The notes under the pieces: model-generated
Database searches by the model: none
The model's input: the letters and a program-made list of their open reading frames with translations, nothing else
What the model was told of the DNA's origin: nothing
Origin: an uncultured Blautia sp.
GTDB lineage: Bacteria; Bacillota; Clostridia; Lachnospirales; Lachnospiraceae
Direction of reading: 5' to 3'
Length of the DNA stretch: 19,172 nt
Assembly: GCA_900551465.1 (NCBI GenBank)
Contig: URWL01000001.1
Coordinates: 1 to 19,172, forward strand
Part shown: one piece after another, positions 1-7,405 of the stretch
Layout of the letters: every line of letters starts with the position of its first letter
Position numbering within the stretch: the stretch's first letter is position 1
Translations under genes and position numbers: made by a program

Positions 1-236
1 TGTCCGTAGATCAACAGAAGATTAGGTGTTTTCTGCGTATTGCACTGTGCCATAAAATCTAAAAATCCCTTTAAAGAATCCCCGCTTTGGAACACCACCT
101 GTGCCTGGGCGTCTACCTCTGCCCACACCTCTTCCCTCTGCTGTTTTTTCATGGCTGCATATTCTTCTTTTGATAACTGCTGTTGTGGAGTTTTTTCTTC
201 CCCTGCCCCACCAGGGATCATGTTCGTTAAATCCAT
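1..236 (-). CDS. ArdC-like ssDNA-binding/antirestriction protein, N-terminal part only
   Basis: The open frame starts at an ATG at 236 and runs off the left edge, so only about 78 N-terminal residues are visible. The segment FLDFMAQCNTQKTPNLLLIYG resembles the start of the ArdC-type single-strand DNA-binding domain (DUF1738), where a helix and an '...N.LLIY.Q' strand open the fold. It is preceded by about 50 charged residues. The start lies four bases after the stop of the upstream pcfB-like gene, and the ribosome binding site AGGTAAGG overlaps that stop, so the two are translationally coupled. ArdC proteins coat incoming single-stranded DNA and help it evade restriction, which fits a conjugative operon. 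The C-terminal part is outside the window, so any metallopeptidase or other domain cannot be judged. Confidence 0.6.
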   Translation of the reverse strand, partial: MDLTNMIPGGAGEEKTPQQQLSKEEYAAMKKQQREEVWAEVDAQAQVVFQSGDSLKGFLDFMAQCNTQKTPNLLLIYG

Positions 237-240
237 AGCC

Positions 241-1044
241 TTACCTGCCTTTCACTTTCTTCTGTTTCTTTCTCTGCTGATTTCTCGGTTTTCTCCGGCT
301 CTGCTGTTGCTTCTGCCGCTGTTTCTGTTCCGTTTCAATCTTTTTTAATTCCTGCCGGACAGATGGTTTCTCCCCTTTCCAGCTAGTTTCCTGCCCGGAA
401 AAAGAACCGCTGCTGTGCGAGGAAGGTCCGGACAGATTCCCTGCCTTCTCCGCCTGGGTAAAATTTCCCTCTGAAGGAGAGACTTCCCCTACATCAAACA
501 GATGCTCTTCTTCATCCAGTTCAAACTCAATAGTCCCTTCCGGCAGCACCACCTTTTCGGTCTTCACCGGAAGTTCTTCTTTTCCTTCGGTTTTCTCGGT
601 AAACTCTGCATCGATCACTCGCTCTCCTTCCCGTACTGGCGCTTGTTCCACAACCGCTTCCCCGGCTTCGGATTTTACAAAGTCCAGATTCATCTTGTCC
701 AGCACCCGGTTCACCTTTGCCGCATCATCGGCAAACACCATAATCTCGGAAAACTGGGGGTTCTTCTTATCCCGGATGACCACATACAACAGTCCCCTGG
801 ATTTGGCTTCCCCGGCAAACTCCCGCAACCTGTCATGGGGAATGGTGAAAAATTTCATTGCCCGCTGTTCCTTTAACATCCGAAGCAGGTTGGTCTTTCC
901 CCTGGTCTTTTTCTGGTCCTTCATTACTGCAACGATCAGCACCGCCAGATTCTTTGCAATGCTCCCGCTGATCCGTAAGGTATGTTCCATGCCTTCCATG
1001 GAATACCGGACGATCTGATCTGCCGCATCACCACCATAGTTCAT
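241..1044 (-). CDS. pcfB: PcfB family (DUF3801) conjugation protein
   Basis: This 267-residue protein has an N-terminal domain (about 1-130) typical of the PcfB/DUF3801 family: the '(D/E)AA(D/E)QIVR.S.EG' start, a hydrophobic helix near 29-41, then KDQKKTRGKTNLLRML and a later VIRDKKNP motif. In Enterococcus pCF10, PcfB partners the coupling protein PcfC and the relaxosome at the membrane. The second half is low-complexity: an acidic stretch around 140-185, then a strongly basic Lys/Gln/Arg tail at about 230-267 that could bind nucleic acid. An excellent ribosome binding site (AGGAGG, spacing 9) precedes the ATG, 14 bases after the relaxase stop. It forms one operon with mobC, the relaxase and the ArdC-like gene. 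Confidence 0.85.
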   Translation of the reverse strand: MNYGGDAADQIVRYSMEGMEHTLRISGSIAKNLAVLIVAVMKDQKKTRGKTNLLRMLKEQRAMKFFTIPHDRLREFAGEAKSRGLLYVVIRDKKNPQFSEIMVFADDAAKVNRVLDKMNLDFVKSEAGEAVVEQAPVREGERVIDAEFTEKTEGKEELPVKTEKVVLPEGTIEFELDEEEHLFDVGEVSPSEGNFTQAEKAGNLSGPSSHSSGSFSGQETSWKGEKPSVRQELKKIETEQKQRQKQQQSRRKPRNQQRKKQKKVKGR

Positions 1045-1058
1045 ACGCTCTCACCTCC

Positions 1059-2333
1059 TTACCGCTTCCGTTCTTCTTCCCTTCGTTGTTTCCCGGACGA
1101 TTCCTGTACCTGCTCCTGTTCCTTTGCCCGTTTTAACCTCTCTTCCATCTCTTTCGACTGGATCTCGATCTGCTGGTTCAAACGGATCTTTTTCCGAAGT
1201 TCTTTTAATTCCCCGTTGATCTCCTGAATCCGCATACCGCCCGGTTCTTTTCGGTATAGCGTTCTTCGTTCCTTCATCAAGGAAAGCACCTGTTCCTCCA
1301 AAGGTTTCCGGTATACTGCCAGCTCTTCCCTGGTGTTGATCCCTTCTTTTTGCAAAAACTCCATCTGCCGGATGCGGAGATCCAGTTTTCGGATATCGGC
1401 ACGGACCGCATAAGAAATCCGTTTCGGCTTCTGCTGAAGCACTCCCATCCGATACAGATAAGAAAAATACAGCTTTTGAAGTCCGGTAAGTTTCCTCTTT
1501 GGAAACTTCACCTGTGTTTTTCCATACACCTGTTGGATCTTTGGACGCAGGATCTTCTCTCGGATCTCTGCCTCCCCATAGCCCTTTCCCAAGGAACGCA
1601 GACGGACATACCTCTCCATATCCGGCGTCTTTAATGCCGGATACTTCCGGTTCAGCTTCCAGGCATAACCCCGCTTCTCCATTTCTTTTACAAACTGACT
1701 CCAAGAAAAGCTCACACCAATGGCATCCCGGATATCCATGCGGATGGCAGTCCTCCAGGTAGGTTTCCCTTCTGCTTCTGCTTTCCACTGGGCATAGTGC
1801 ATGGCTTTCCCCTGGTTCGTCTGGATCACGGAAAGACCGTATTTCCTGCATAAGTCATCCGAAATCCGGCGCACTTCGGTAAAATAACTTTTGGCATTGC
1901 TGTGGTATTTCTTCCCATCTGCCATGCTCACCGAATTCCATACCAGATGATTGTGGTAATGACTGGTATTCAAATGGGTGGTGATCACCACTTCAAACTG
2001 CCCTTTCAATAACTGCTCTGCCAGTTCCTGTCCGATAAGATGTGCCAGTTCGGGGGATACTTCCCCTTTTGCAAAACTCTGCACCAGATGGTAGCCCTGT
2101 ACCCCGCTTTTCTTATGGAAGCGCTCTTTGGTCTTTACCATGTCCGCATAGGCATTTTCACAGGTACACCCCATGGCATCCTCAAAAATGGTCTCTTCTG
2201 TTTTTTCCCGGTTGCATGCATAATCAATGGCTTCTTCCAAAGAGCCGGCGCTCTTGGTGGTCTTCGTCCGGTCTTTCACATAGTCGATGGAACGCTCTAG
2301 GCGGTGGACGGGGAGGACGCTGGTATATGCCAT
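1059..2333 (-). CDS. MobP-type relaxase (relaxase/mobilization nuclease)
   Basis: This 424-residue protein nicks the transfer origin and covalently pilots the single strand during conjugation. The metal-binding histidine motif of the MobA/VirD2 family (PF03432) is visible as TSHYHNHLVWN at residues 123-133 (His125, His127, His129), preceded by a long N-terminal region. Tyr18 or Tyr38 is a candidate catalytic tyrosine. The second half is charged and probably coiled-coil (about 300-424, rich in E/K/R/Q). The ATG follows the mobC stop directly (TAGATG), with an AGAGGA ribosome binding site inside the mobC end, so the two are coupled. Length and organisation match relaxases of Clostridia ICEs. 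An overlapping open frame at 1051-1851 is only an out-of-frame shadow. Confidence 0.93.
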   Translation of the reverse strand: MAYTSVLPVHRLERSIDYVKDRTKTTKSAGSLEEAIDYACNREKTEETIFEDAMGCTCENAYADMVKTKERFHKKSGVQGYHLVQSFAKGEVSPELAHLIGQELAEQLLKGQFEVVITTHLNTSHYHNHLVWNSVSMADGKKYHSNAKSYFTEVRRISDDLCRKYGLSVIQTNQGKAMHYAQWKAEAEGKPTWRTAIRMDIRDAIGVSFSWSQFVKEMEKRGYAWKLNRKYPALKTPDMERYVRLRSLGKGYGEAEIREKILRPKIQQVYGKTQVKFPKRKLTGLQKLYFSYLYRMGVLQQKPKRISYAVRADIRKLDLRIRQMEFLQKEGINTREELAVYRKPLEEQVLSLMKERRTLYRKEPGGMRIQEINGELKELRKKIRLNQQIEIQSKEMEERLKRAKEQEQVQESSGKQRREEERKR

Positions 2334-2642
2334 CTACCATTCCTCTTTCACCAGACGCCAGGTCTCTTTGGAAATCCGGAGCATTTCCTGTACGCTGGCT
2401 TCCCCTGCCATCCCGGTGCCATTGGCAACATGGGCAAGCTGGTTCGCATTGTTGCAAAGCCCCGCAATCTTTCGAAGAAGTTCTGCGTGATGCTCACAGG
2501 GCTTTGCCTGAAGCTGTGCGCCTAAGATCAGGGAACGTAAAAATTCCTCCCTGCTTAGTCCACTCTTCGCTACCTGCCCGTCCAGATGCCGAAGTTCTTT
2601 CGCATTCAGACGGACAGGAACTACATGGTTTCGTTTTCTCAT
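2334..2642 (-). CDS. mobC: MobC-like relaxosome accessory protein
   Basis: This 102-residue protein begins MRKRNHVVPVRLNAKE, a ribbon-helix-helix-type start seen in MobC accessory proteins that bind oriT and help the relaxase open the strand. A helix region LSREEFLRSLI is followed by the CNNANQLAH segment that resembles the conserved 'NxNQ' part of the MobC family (PF05713). A much longer open frame extends upstream, but I chose the ATG at 2642 because a GGAAAGGTAGGTGG ribosome binding site precedes it and the homologous region starts there. The first codons lie just after the stop of the upstream membrane-protein gene (8-base gap). It is directly upstream of, and coupled to, the relaxase. 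Confidence 0.88.
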   Translation of the reverse strand: MRKRNHVVPVRLNAKELRHLDGQVAKSGLSREEFLRSLILGAQLQAKPCEHHAELLRKIAGLCNNANQLAHVANGTGMAGEASVQEMLRISKETWRLVKEEW

Positions 2643-2650
2643 TCGACCAC

Positions 2651-3028
2651 CTACCTTTCCTTCTTTTCTGCTGTCTCTAAGGGATACACCTGAATCCCCC
2701 TGCGTTCCATCTGCCAGAGGAATTCCCCGATCTCCCAGATCTGCCCATTCACATCCACCTGCTTCCCATCCACAAAGCGGCAGAGCCCAATCTCTTTCGT
2801 TCCGTCCTCTGCCATCATGCAAAGGCTTTCCCCATCCAAAAGGGAGAACCTCTCTGTCCCTTCCTGATCCCGGAAATGGATTGTTTTCCGTTCTCCCTTC
2901 TTCTGTCTGCGAACCTGTATCTGTTCCATCCGCTGATCCTCCTGCTTTCCGGCAACTACACAGCACATGATCCCAATGCCAAAGGCTGCGCCTGCCACTA
3001 TCCCAAGAGCCATTCCTGCAAAAAACAT
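2651..3028 (-). CDS. Small single-pass membrane protein (DUF3789-like N-terminus)
   Basis: The likely product has 125 residues, starting at MFFAGMALG rather than at the longer open frame, because AAAGGAG lies nine bases upstream of this ATG. Residues 2-25 form one Gly/Ala-rich transmembrane helix followed by a charged K/Q/E/D region, as in the short DUF3789 proteins common in Clostridia conjugative elements. Residues about 45-125 add a soluble domain (ERFSLLDGESL... RFVDGKQVDVNGQIWEIGEFL) that I do not recognise. Its position between the oriT candidate and mobC suggests a transfer accessory role, which is inference from context only. Confidence 0.65.
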   Translation of the reverse strand: MFFAGMALGIVAGAAFGIGIMCCVVAGKQEDQRMEQIQVRRQKKGERKTIHFRDQEGTERFSLLDGESLCMMAEDGTKEIGLCRFVDGKQVDVNGQIWEIGEFLWQMERRGIQVYPLETAEKKER

Positions 3029-3060
3029 TTCATTTCTCTCCTTTCTCGACTGCCGGGGGA

Positions 3061-3099
3061 TTGGGGTTCTCCCCAAAGTGCGTTTGGATATCCAAACGC
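3061..3099. other. Candidate oriT: two adjacent inverted repeats
   Basis: Two inverted repeats lie 3 bp apart in a 126-bp intergenic gap. TTGGGG-ttct-CCCCAA spans 3061-3076. A perfect 20-bp palindrome (GCGTTTGGAT/ATCCAAACGC) spans 3080-3099. Between them on the plus strand is AAAGTGCG, which resembles the AAGTGCG core after the inverted repeat of RSF1010/pSK41-type nic regions. Location two genes upstream of mobC and the relaxase is typical for oriT. No U-tract follows either repeat, which argues against a terminator. The nic position and cut strand are inference. Confidence 0.45.
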
Positions 3100-3154
3100 T
3101 ATGCTTGCAAAACCAGTTCCACCGATTTCCATCGACTCCCCCATGCAGAATCGA

Positions 3155-3481
3155 TCATGCTTCCTTTTCTTTGATCTTGATCAATCCATCTAATGTGGTG
3201 CAAATGATATGCAATCGGTCTGCGGTACTGATATCTGTGTTCATCGTTCCGGTAACTTCTTTTCCACAGACCACCACCATCCGGCACCGCTTTAAAATCA
3301 AGTGGGACATCCGGTTGTATGCCTGCAAATCCTCAGCTTCCCCTTCATCCAAAAATGGCAGAAATCCAAACCTCGGACAAATGGGAACATATCCCAACTC
3401 ATAAATCTTCCGGCAATATCGCTGCACCTTCACTCTGCTTTCTTCTGCCGGACAGCACACATAGGCCATTGCCTGTTCCAT
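3155..3481 (-). CDS. DUF7768/DUF4406-like (nucleoside 2-deoxyribosyltransferase-like fold) protein
   Basis: The product has 108 residues from the ATG at 3481, chosen because a GGAAAGGGGTGAGG ribosome binding site sits just upstream. The 18 extra codons of the longer frame have no such site. The layout matches a small Rossmann-like family: a first strand AYVCCPAEE (like the 'CSPY' strand of DUF4406-type proteins), a helix containing YCRKIYELG, a strand YVPICPRFGF, an acidic FLDEGEAED loop, and a second Rossmann strand RMVVVCG followed by a Thr/Gly-rich turn. These proteins are often found in phages and ICEs, and their substrate is generally unknown. Two related palindromes lie upstream and may control it. 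The family call is from motif resemblance. Confidence 0.55.
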   Translation of the reverse strand: MEQAMAYVCCPAEESRVKVQRYCRKIYELGYVPICPRFGFLPFLDEGEAEDLQAYNRMSHLILKRCRMVVVCGKEVTGTMNTDISTADRLHIICTTLDGLIKIKEKEA

Positions 3482-3498
3482 CGCCTCACCCCTTTCCT

Positions 3499-3556
3499 GC
3501 ATCCAGGTGGATGCACTTTTCTTCTTCTGAAACAAAGTTGGACATCCATGTGGATG
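3499..3556. repeat. Two copies of a CATCCA-n-GTGGATG palindrome
   Basis: GCATCCAGGTGGATGC at 3499-3514 and CATCCATGTGGATG at 3543-3556 are near-identical palindromes about 43 bp apart. They occupy the short gap between the methyltransferase stop and the ribosome binding site of the DUF7768-like gene. No T-run follows on either strand, so they look more like paired operator sites than terminators. Function is inference. Confidence 0.5.
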
Positions 3557-3562
3557 CCCTTG

Positions 3563-4369
3563 CTATTTCTCGCTCTCTTCTTTTTCTTTTGCTTCCAATG
3601 CAAACTTTACACGGTCACTCCCCAGCTTGTAATAGGCATCTGTCACTTCAATGCCTACTGCCTCATAGCCTTCTTCCACCGCCGCAAGGATAGTTGTTCC
3701 TGCTCCAGCAAAGGGATCTAAGATTCTACCACCCGGCTCACAAATCTGAATGACATCTTTCATCAGCTGCAACGGTTTCTCTGTCACATGAATACGGTTC
3801 TGGGGATTTCCATAACGGAACACACCGGGAAGACAAGACACCGGACGGCTGATTGGCATGGGGCCGTTACTGCCCCACACAATATATTCAGCCTGCTGGC
3901 GAAAACGTCCTTTCTGCGGACGGGAGTTTCCCTTATCCCACACCGCAGTTCCTCTCCAGATCCAACCTGCCCACTGGAGTGCATCGGTAATAGAGGGATA
4001 TTGTCTCCAGTCAATAAACAGGCAGATTGGCGCACCAACTTTACAGGCTTTCCGCACATCGTAAAGCCACTCTGCCATCCAGTGGATCCAGGAACGCTGA
4101 TCCTTGTTATCCCCATCAAAATCCGGCAGTGCATTCTCTGCCTTCATACTGCTATATTTCTGATTGGTCGTGCGGTTTCGCTCATTCTGCTTTGTTCCCC
4201 CGGACGCATAAGGCGGATCGGTAATCACTGCATCAAAGATCCCCGGCTGAAATGCTTTCACCAGTTTCAGCGTATCTCCATGTAAAATTGTCCAGTTTTT
4301 CCCTCCGGTATATTCCTCCGGGTATGTTCCTTCTTTCAATAAGTTCTCTAACTGCAGGGTATTTTCCAT
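3563..4369 (-). CDS. Site-specific DNA methyltransferase, beta-class N6-adenine type
   Basis: This 268-residue enzyme transfers a methyl group from SAM to an amino group of a DNA base. The catalytic motif IV DPPY is at residues 51-54 and comes before the SAM-binding motif I FAGAG at 220-224. That order defines the beta class. A TEKP segment (196-199) is the usual motif X lead-in. DPPY favours adenine-N6 over cytosine-N4. I start at MENTLQ because AAAGGA lies eight bases upstream, whereas the farther ATG at 4378 abuts that site. No restriction endonuclease is adjacent, so it is an orphan or antirestriction methylase. It is in the same operon as metK and the TOPRIM gene. Recognition sequence cannot be read from the protein. 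Confidence 0.9.
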   Translation of the reverse strand: MENTLQLENLLKEGTYPEEYTGGKNWTILHGDTLKLVKAFQPGIFDAVITDPPYASGGTKQNERNRTTNQKYSSMKAENALPDFDGDNKDQRSWIHWMAEWLYDVRKACKVGAPICLFIDWRQYPSITDALQWAGWIWRGTAVWDKGNSRPQKGRFRQQAEYIVWGSNGPMPISRPVSCLPGVFRYGNPQNRIHVTEKPLQLMKDVIQICEPGGRILDPFAGAGTTILAAVEEGYEAVGIEVTDAYYKLGSDRVKFALEAKEKEESEK

Positions 4370-4387
4370 AGGCATCATCCTTTCTTA

Positions 4388-5197
4388 TCAGCGCTCCGGC
4401 TGTTTTTTACTTTTCTTTTTATTGCTCTGAATACATTCCAAAATCTGCGATTTTCTTGCCTGCGATTTTTCATCTGATACACTCAATTCGGTTTCCACAT
4501 ACTCACTGATGATATGCAAAGCCTGATAATAATTATCGGACTGCATCACCCGTTTATACATTTCATTTGCCTGCTGATCCATCCCTTCTTTAATCAACAA
4601 ACCTGCCGCAGTTCCTAAAATAATAAACACATTTCCATCTCTTCCTAAGAGCTCCATCTTCGGCTTTTTCTTTTCTGGCTCTTGCTTCTTTGGTATCTCC
4701 GGCTTGACCTGTTCAAAAAGATAGTCCCTCGGCTGCCAGAAATGGACATAAAGTTCTCCACCCTCAACCGGAATTTCCTGCTGTTCAAATCCTTCTCCCC
4801 AGCCATCACTATACTGTCCGGTGAGATATTCACACAGTTCCGATAATTCTTCCGCTTCCAGATACTCCTTTAATTCTAAAGTTGTACAGCCATATAACAC
4901 ACCATCCGATTCTTTCACCGATGGAACTGCGAACACTACTTTTTCTTTAATGGCAACACTTCCGTCAAAATAATCCATCAGATTATCGGTCCTATCATCG
5001 TCATGTCCGACACGACTGTATTCTGCAATCTTTTCCTGAATCGCAGAAGCATACTCCGTTAAATCATCTCCTTCAAAAAATACCTGCTCTTCTTCAAAAT
5101 CATTGTAATCCTCTTCTTCCCAATCTTGTTCCATCTCATTTGGAAGAAAGGTTCCTGTCAGCGGTGTCAATAATTCTATTTTGATCGTATCTTCCAT
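4388..5197 (-). CDS. Conserved ICE-associated protein of unknown function
   Basis: I do not firmly recognise this 269-residue protein. It has a very acidic first third (clusters such as WEEEDYNDFEEEQ near 26-38). A middle domain (about 85-165) contains ECDxx-like segments LELKEYLEAEELSELCEYLTGQ and a YVHFWQP strand. A Lys/Pro-rich linker (about 170-185) and a helical C-terminal domain (about 186-250) follow, ending in a basic Lys/Gln tail. The C-terminal segment (IILGTAAGLLIKEGM...YYQALHIISEYVETEL) looks like a small helical domain recurrent in Clostridia mobile elements. A GGGAGGTGAGG site precedes the ATG, and the upstream TOPRIM stop lies five bases away, so it is co-translated with it. 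The acidic N-terminus would permit a DNA-mimic antirestriction role, but this is speculation. Confidence 0.7.
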   Translation of the reverse strand: MEDTIKIELLTPLTGTFLPNEMEQDWEEEDYNDFEEEQVFFEGDDLTEYASAIQEKIAEYSRVGHDDDRTDNLMDYFDGSVAIKEKVVFAVPSVKESDGVLYGCTTLELKEYLEAEELSELCEYLTGQYSDGWGEGFEQQEIPVEGGELYVHFWQPRDYLFEQVKPEIPKKQEPEKKKPKMELLGRDGNVFIILGTAAGLLIKEGMDQQANEMYKRVMQSDNYYQALHIISEYVETELSVSDEKSQARKSQILECIQSNKKKSKKQPER

Positions 5198-5202
5198 TTA
5201 CC

Positions 5203-6174
5203 TCACCTCCCTCGTTCCTTTTGCTGTTTCTTCTGTTTTTCCCCTGCCTGTTTTGCCAGGTCTCCATAGTCTGCACCTTCCATCTGCGGTAAGTTACAGA
5301 CTACGGTATATTTTTCTCCATACTGCTCTTTTAACTGCGCACACGCCCATCGCCCGGCAAAATCGTTATCGGTGCAGATCTCAATTTCTGTCACCTCCGG
5401 ATGCTCTTTTAGGAAATGTTCCAATGCATCTGGACGTTTCATCTTCTTCGTTGCTCGTTCCGCTCCTTCTTTTGGTGCTGCAATGCCCCCTAGAGACAGA
5501 CGGTACTTATCGGTTCGTCCATCTTCCAGCGTCATATGGGCAAGGGCATCAATACAGGCTTCATATACTGCCACCCGACTGCTTTTCCCCAAAGGCGGAA
5601 CACAAAAACTATACTGTTTGTCGCTTCCTTCCTGTTCCATTTTAAAACTCTTTCCCCAGCTGTCATAAATCCCACGCAGAAACGCATACTTTGCTTCTCC
5701 CTGTTCATTCATGCCAACAAAAACAGCGTTATGATAGGGGGCGCTCTCGTACAGGATTCCGAGCTGCACACAGTAATCCAGAACATCATCCCGAATTCCC
5801 CTTTGGTTCAAATATCTCCGCACCCGGTAAAAGCTGTCATTGGGCAGGGGCAGGGAAAAGTGCTTCTTCCTGGGCGCTGATTCTGCTCTGGGAACATACA
5901 CAGGCGTCTGCTCACACAGGATTTTTACGGCTTCCGTATATCCCATGCCATCTACCTGCATCAAAAACCGAAGGGCAGACATTCCACCGATATCCCTGGA
6001 TTTCCAATGCCATTTACTTGTGATTTCGTTGATCTTAAAACTGTCATGGTCCTGAAGCTGCCATTCGTTTCTTGTCCTTGTTTTCTTCAATCTCCCCGGC
6101 TGGTATGTCTGCAGATATTCATAAGCTCTCACCTGCTTGGCTGCCTGATATTCTTCTTCGGTAACCCAAGCCAT
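5203..6174 (-). CDS. DUF3991 and TOPRIM domain-containing primase-like protein
   Basis: In this 323-residue protein the N-terminal DUF3991 region is followed by a TOPRIM domain. The TOPRIM catalytic residues are visible as the VYEACIDAL glutamate (Glu205) and the acidic pair in CTDNDFAGR (Asp269, Asp271). This is the metal-binding arrangement of DnaG-type primases and topoisomerases. The cysteine zinc ribbon often found at the front of primases is not seen. Such proteins are standard in ICEs and may prime complementary-strand synthesis after transfer. The ATG overlaps the metK stop by one base (TGATG), so translation is coupled to metK. Confidence 0.88.
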   Translation of the reverse strand: MAWVTEEEYQAAKQVRAYEYLQTYQPGRLKKTRTRNEWQLQDHDSFKINEITSKWHWKSRDIGGMSALRFLMQVDGMGYTEAVKILCEQTPVYVPRAESAPRKKHFSLPLPNDSFYRVRRYLNQRGIRDDVLDYCVQLGILYESAPYHNAVFVGMNEQGEAKYAFLRGIYDSWGKSFKMEQEGSDKQYSFCVPPLGKSSRVAVYEACIDALAHMTLEDGRTDKYRLSLGGIAAPKEGAERATKKMKRPDALEHFLKEHPEVTEIEICTDNDFAGRWACAQLKEQYGEKYTVVCNLPQMEGADYGDLAKQAGEKQKKQQKERGR

Positions 6175-7334
6175 CAGATTACCGCATTGCGAAGAGCCTC
6201 GACCTTATCGGTGCGCTCCCACGGAAACTCTTTTCTTCCGAAATGTCCGAAAGCTGCTGTCTGTCGGAAAATCGGACGGGTAAGGCGCAGGCTATCCACA
6301 ATCTGCTTCGGAGTCAGCCCAAACACCAGCGGGATTGCCAGCTCCAGACAGTCATCGGCACACACCTTTCCCGTACCAAACGTATCCACCTGCACCATGA
6401 CCGGCTGTGCTACTCCGATTGCATAAGCCAAAGACACCTGACACTTGCTGGCAAGCCCGGCAGCCACAATGTTCTTAGCGATATATCTGGCCATATAAGT
6501 TGCCGAACGATCTACTTTTGAACAATCCTTCCCGGAAAATGCTCCACCTCCATGGGGAACCATGCTGCCATAACTATCTACCATTAGCTTCCTTCCGGTC
6601 AGTCCTGTATCCGCATCCATGCCTCCGCAGACAAAACGACCTGATGGATTGATAAAAATTTTTGTATCTTCATCTGGCGGAAGGAGACGAAGTGCCGGAA
6701 GAAGCACCTTTTTTCGGATCTCTGCTTCCAGTTTCTTCAGATTCTTGTCCTCCGTATGCTGACAGGACACTACCACACTGTCCAGTCGAACAGGCTTTCC
6801 GTTTTCATACTCTACCGTCACCTGGGCTTTCCCATCTGGTAAGATTCCCTGAATATAAGAGCTTTGTCTACAGGCAGATAATTCCCTGACAATCCGATTG
6901 GCCAGCACCACAGGCATAGGCATGAGCTGCTTCGTTTCATCACAGGCATAGCCGATCATCACACCCTGATCCCCTGCTCCCTGGAACCAGTCTATCTGAT
7001 TGTCAGACACTCCTTCCCTTCGTTCTTTTGAAGTATCGACTGCCCCTGCAATATCGGGACTCTGTCGATGGACAAAAGTGTCCATTGCAATCCCTTCACT
7101 GGAATAACCCACATCAGATAGTACCTTTCGCACGACTGCAAACACATCCGGTTCATAGGTGCTGGTGATTTCCCCTGCCACAATGATCGTTCCTTTCGTA
7201 GCAAGCACCTCACATGCTACCCTGGACTGTTCATCCTGTTTCAGACATACATCCAGGATAGCATCTGCAATCTGGTCACACAATTTGTCCGGGTGTCCTT
7301 CTGTTACTGCTTCTGCTGTATAAAATTTTCTCAT
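6174..7334 (-). CDS. metK: S-adenosylmethionine synthetase (methionine adenosyltransferase)
   Basis: This 386-residue enzyme condenses ATP and methionine into SAM. All hallmark motifs are intact: HPDK at 14-17, GAGDQG at 119-124, the GGGAFSGKD phosphate loop at 262-270, and a C-terminal GHFGRKEFPWERTDK segment. It therefore appears full-length and active. The start at 7334 is favoured by GAGAGGG seven bases upstream. The longer frame adds eight residues with no better site. It sits inside the conjugative operon, coupled by TGATG to the TOPRIM gene, and close to two DNA methyltransferases. A terminator-like hairpin and a candidate promoter lie directly upstream. As a second metK in the cell it could raise SAM for element-encoded methylation, but that is inference. 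Confidence 0.96.
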   Translation of the reverse strand: MRKFYTAEAVTEGHPDKLCDQIADAILDVCLKQDEQSRVACEVLATKGTIIVAGEITSTYEPDVFAVVRKVLSDVGYSSEGIAMDTFVHRQSPDIAGAVDTSKERREGVSDNQIDWFQGAGDQGVMIGYACDETKQLMPMPVVLANRIVRELSACRQSSYIQGILPDGKAQVTVEYENGKPVRLDSVVVSCQHTEDKNLKKLEAEIRKKVLLPALRLLPPDEDTKIFINPSGRFVCGGMDADTGLTGRKLMVDSYGSMVPHGGGAFSGKDCSKVDRSATYMARYIAKNIVAAGLASKCQVSLAYAIGVAQPVMVQVDTFGTGKVCADDCLELAIPLVFGLTPKQIVDSLRLTRPIFRQTAAFGHFGRKEFPWERTDKVEALRNAVI

Positions 7335-7356
7335 ATGAATTCCCTCTCTTTCATGC

Positions 7357-7400
7357 AAAAAGGCAGGACACCTTCCTTTTTACGGGAACATATCCTGCCT
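7357..7400 (-). terminator. Terminator-like hairpin in front of metK
   Basis: On the minus strand, arm AGGCAGGA (starting at 7400) pairs with TCCTGCCT (ending at 7361), followed by TTTT. An inner TTCC/GGAA stem adds to it. In RNA the bases between the two stems also pair through G-U wobbles only on the minus strand, which supports a function in minus-strand transcripts. The metK ATG lies 27 bases beyond the stem, leaving room only for the ribosome binding site. It can terminate toxin-antitoxin transcripts or act as a metK attenuator. Confidence 0.75.
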
Positions 7401-7405
7401 GATGT

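Noticed and set aside
1051..1851. 266-residue minus-strand open frame overlapping the relaxase gene
   Set aside because: It is an out-of-frame shadow of the relaxase. The relaxase frame carries the HxHxH motif and a proper ribosome binding site, and this frame has no recognisable domain.
2643..2966. 108-residue N-terminal extension of mobC
   Set aside because: This part of the frame overlaps the upstream membrane-protein gene in another frame, and mobC has its own ribosome binding site and homologous start at 2642.
3563..4369. Complete restriction-modification system
   Set aside because: Neither methyltransferase has an adjacent endonuclease or specificity gene. Both look like orphan methylases.
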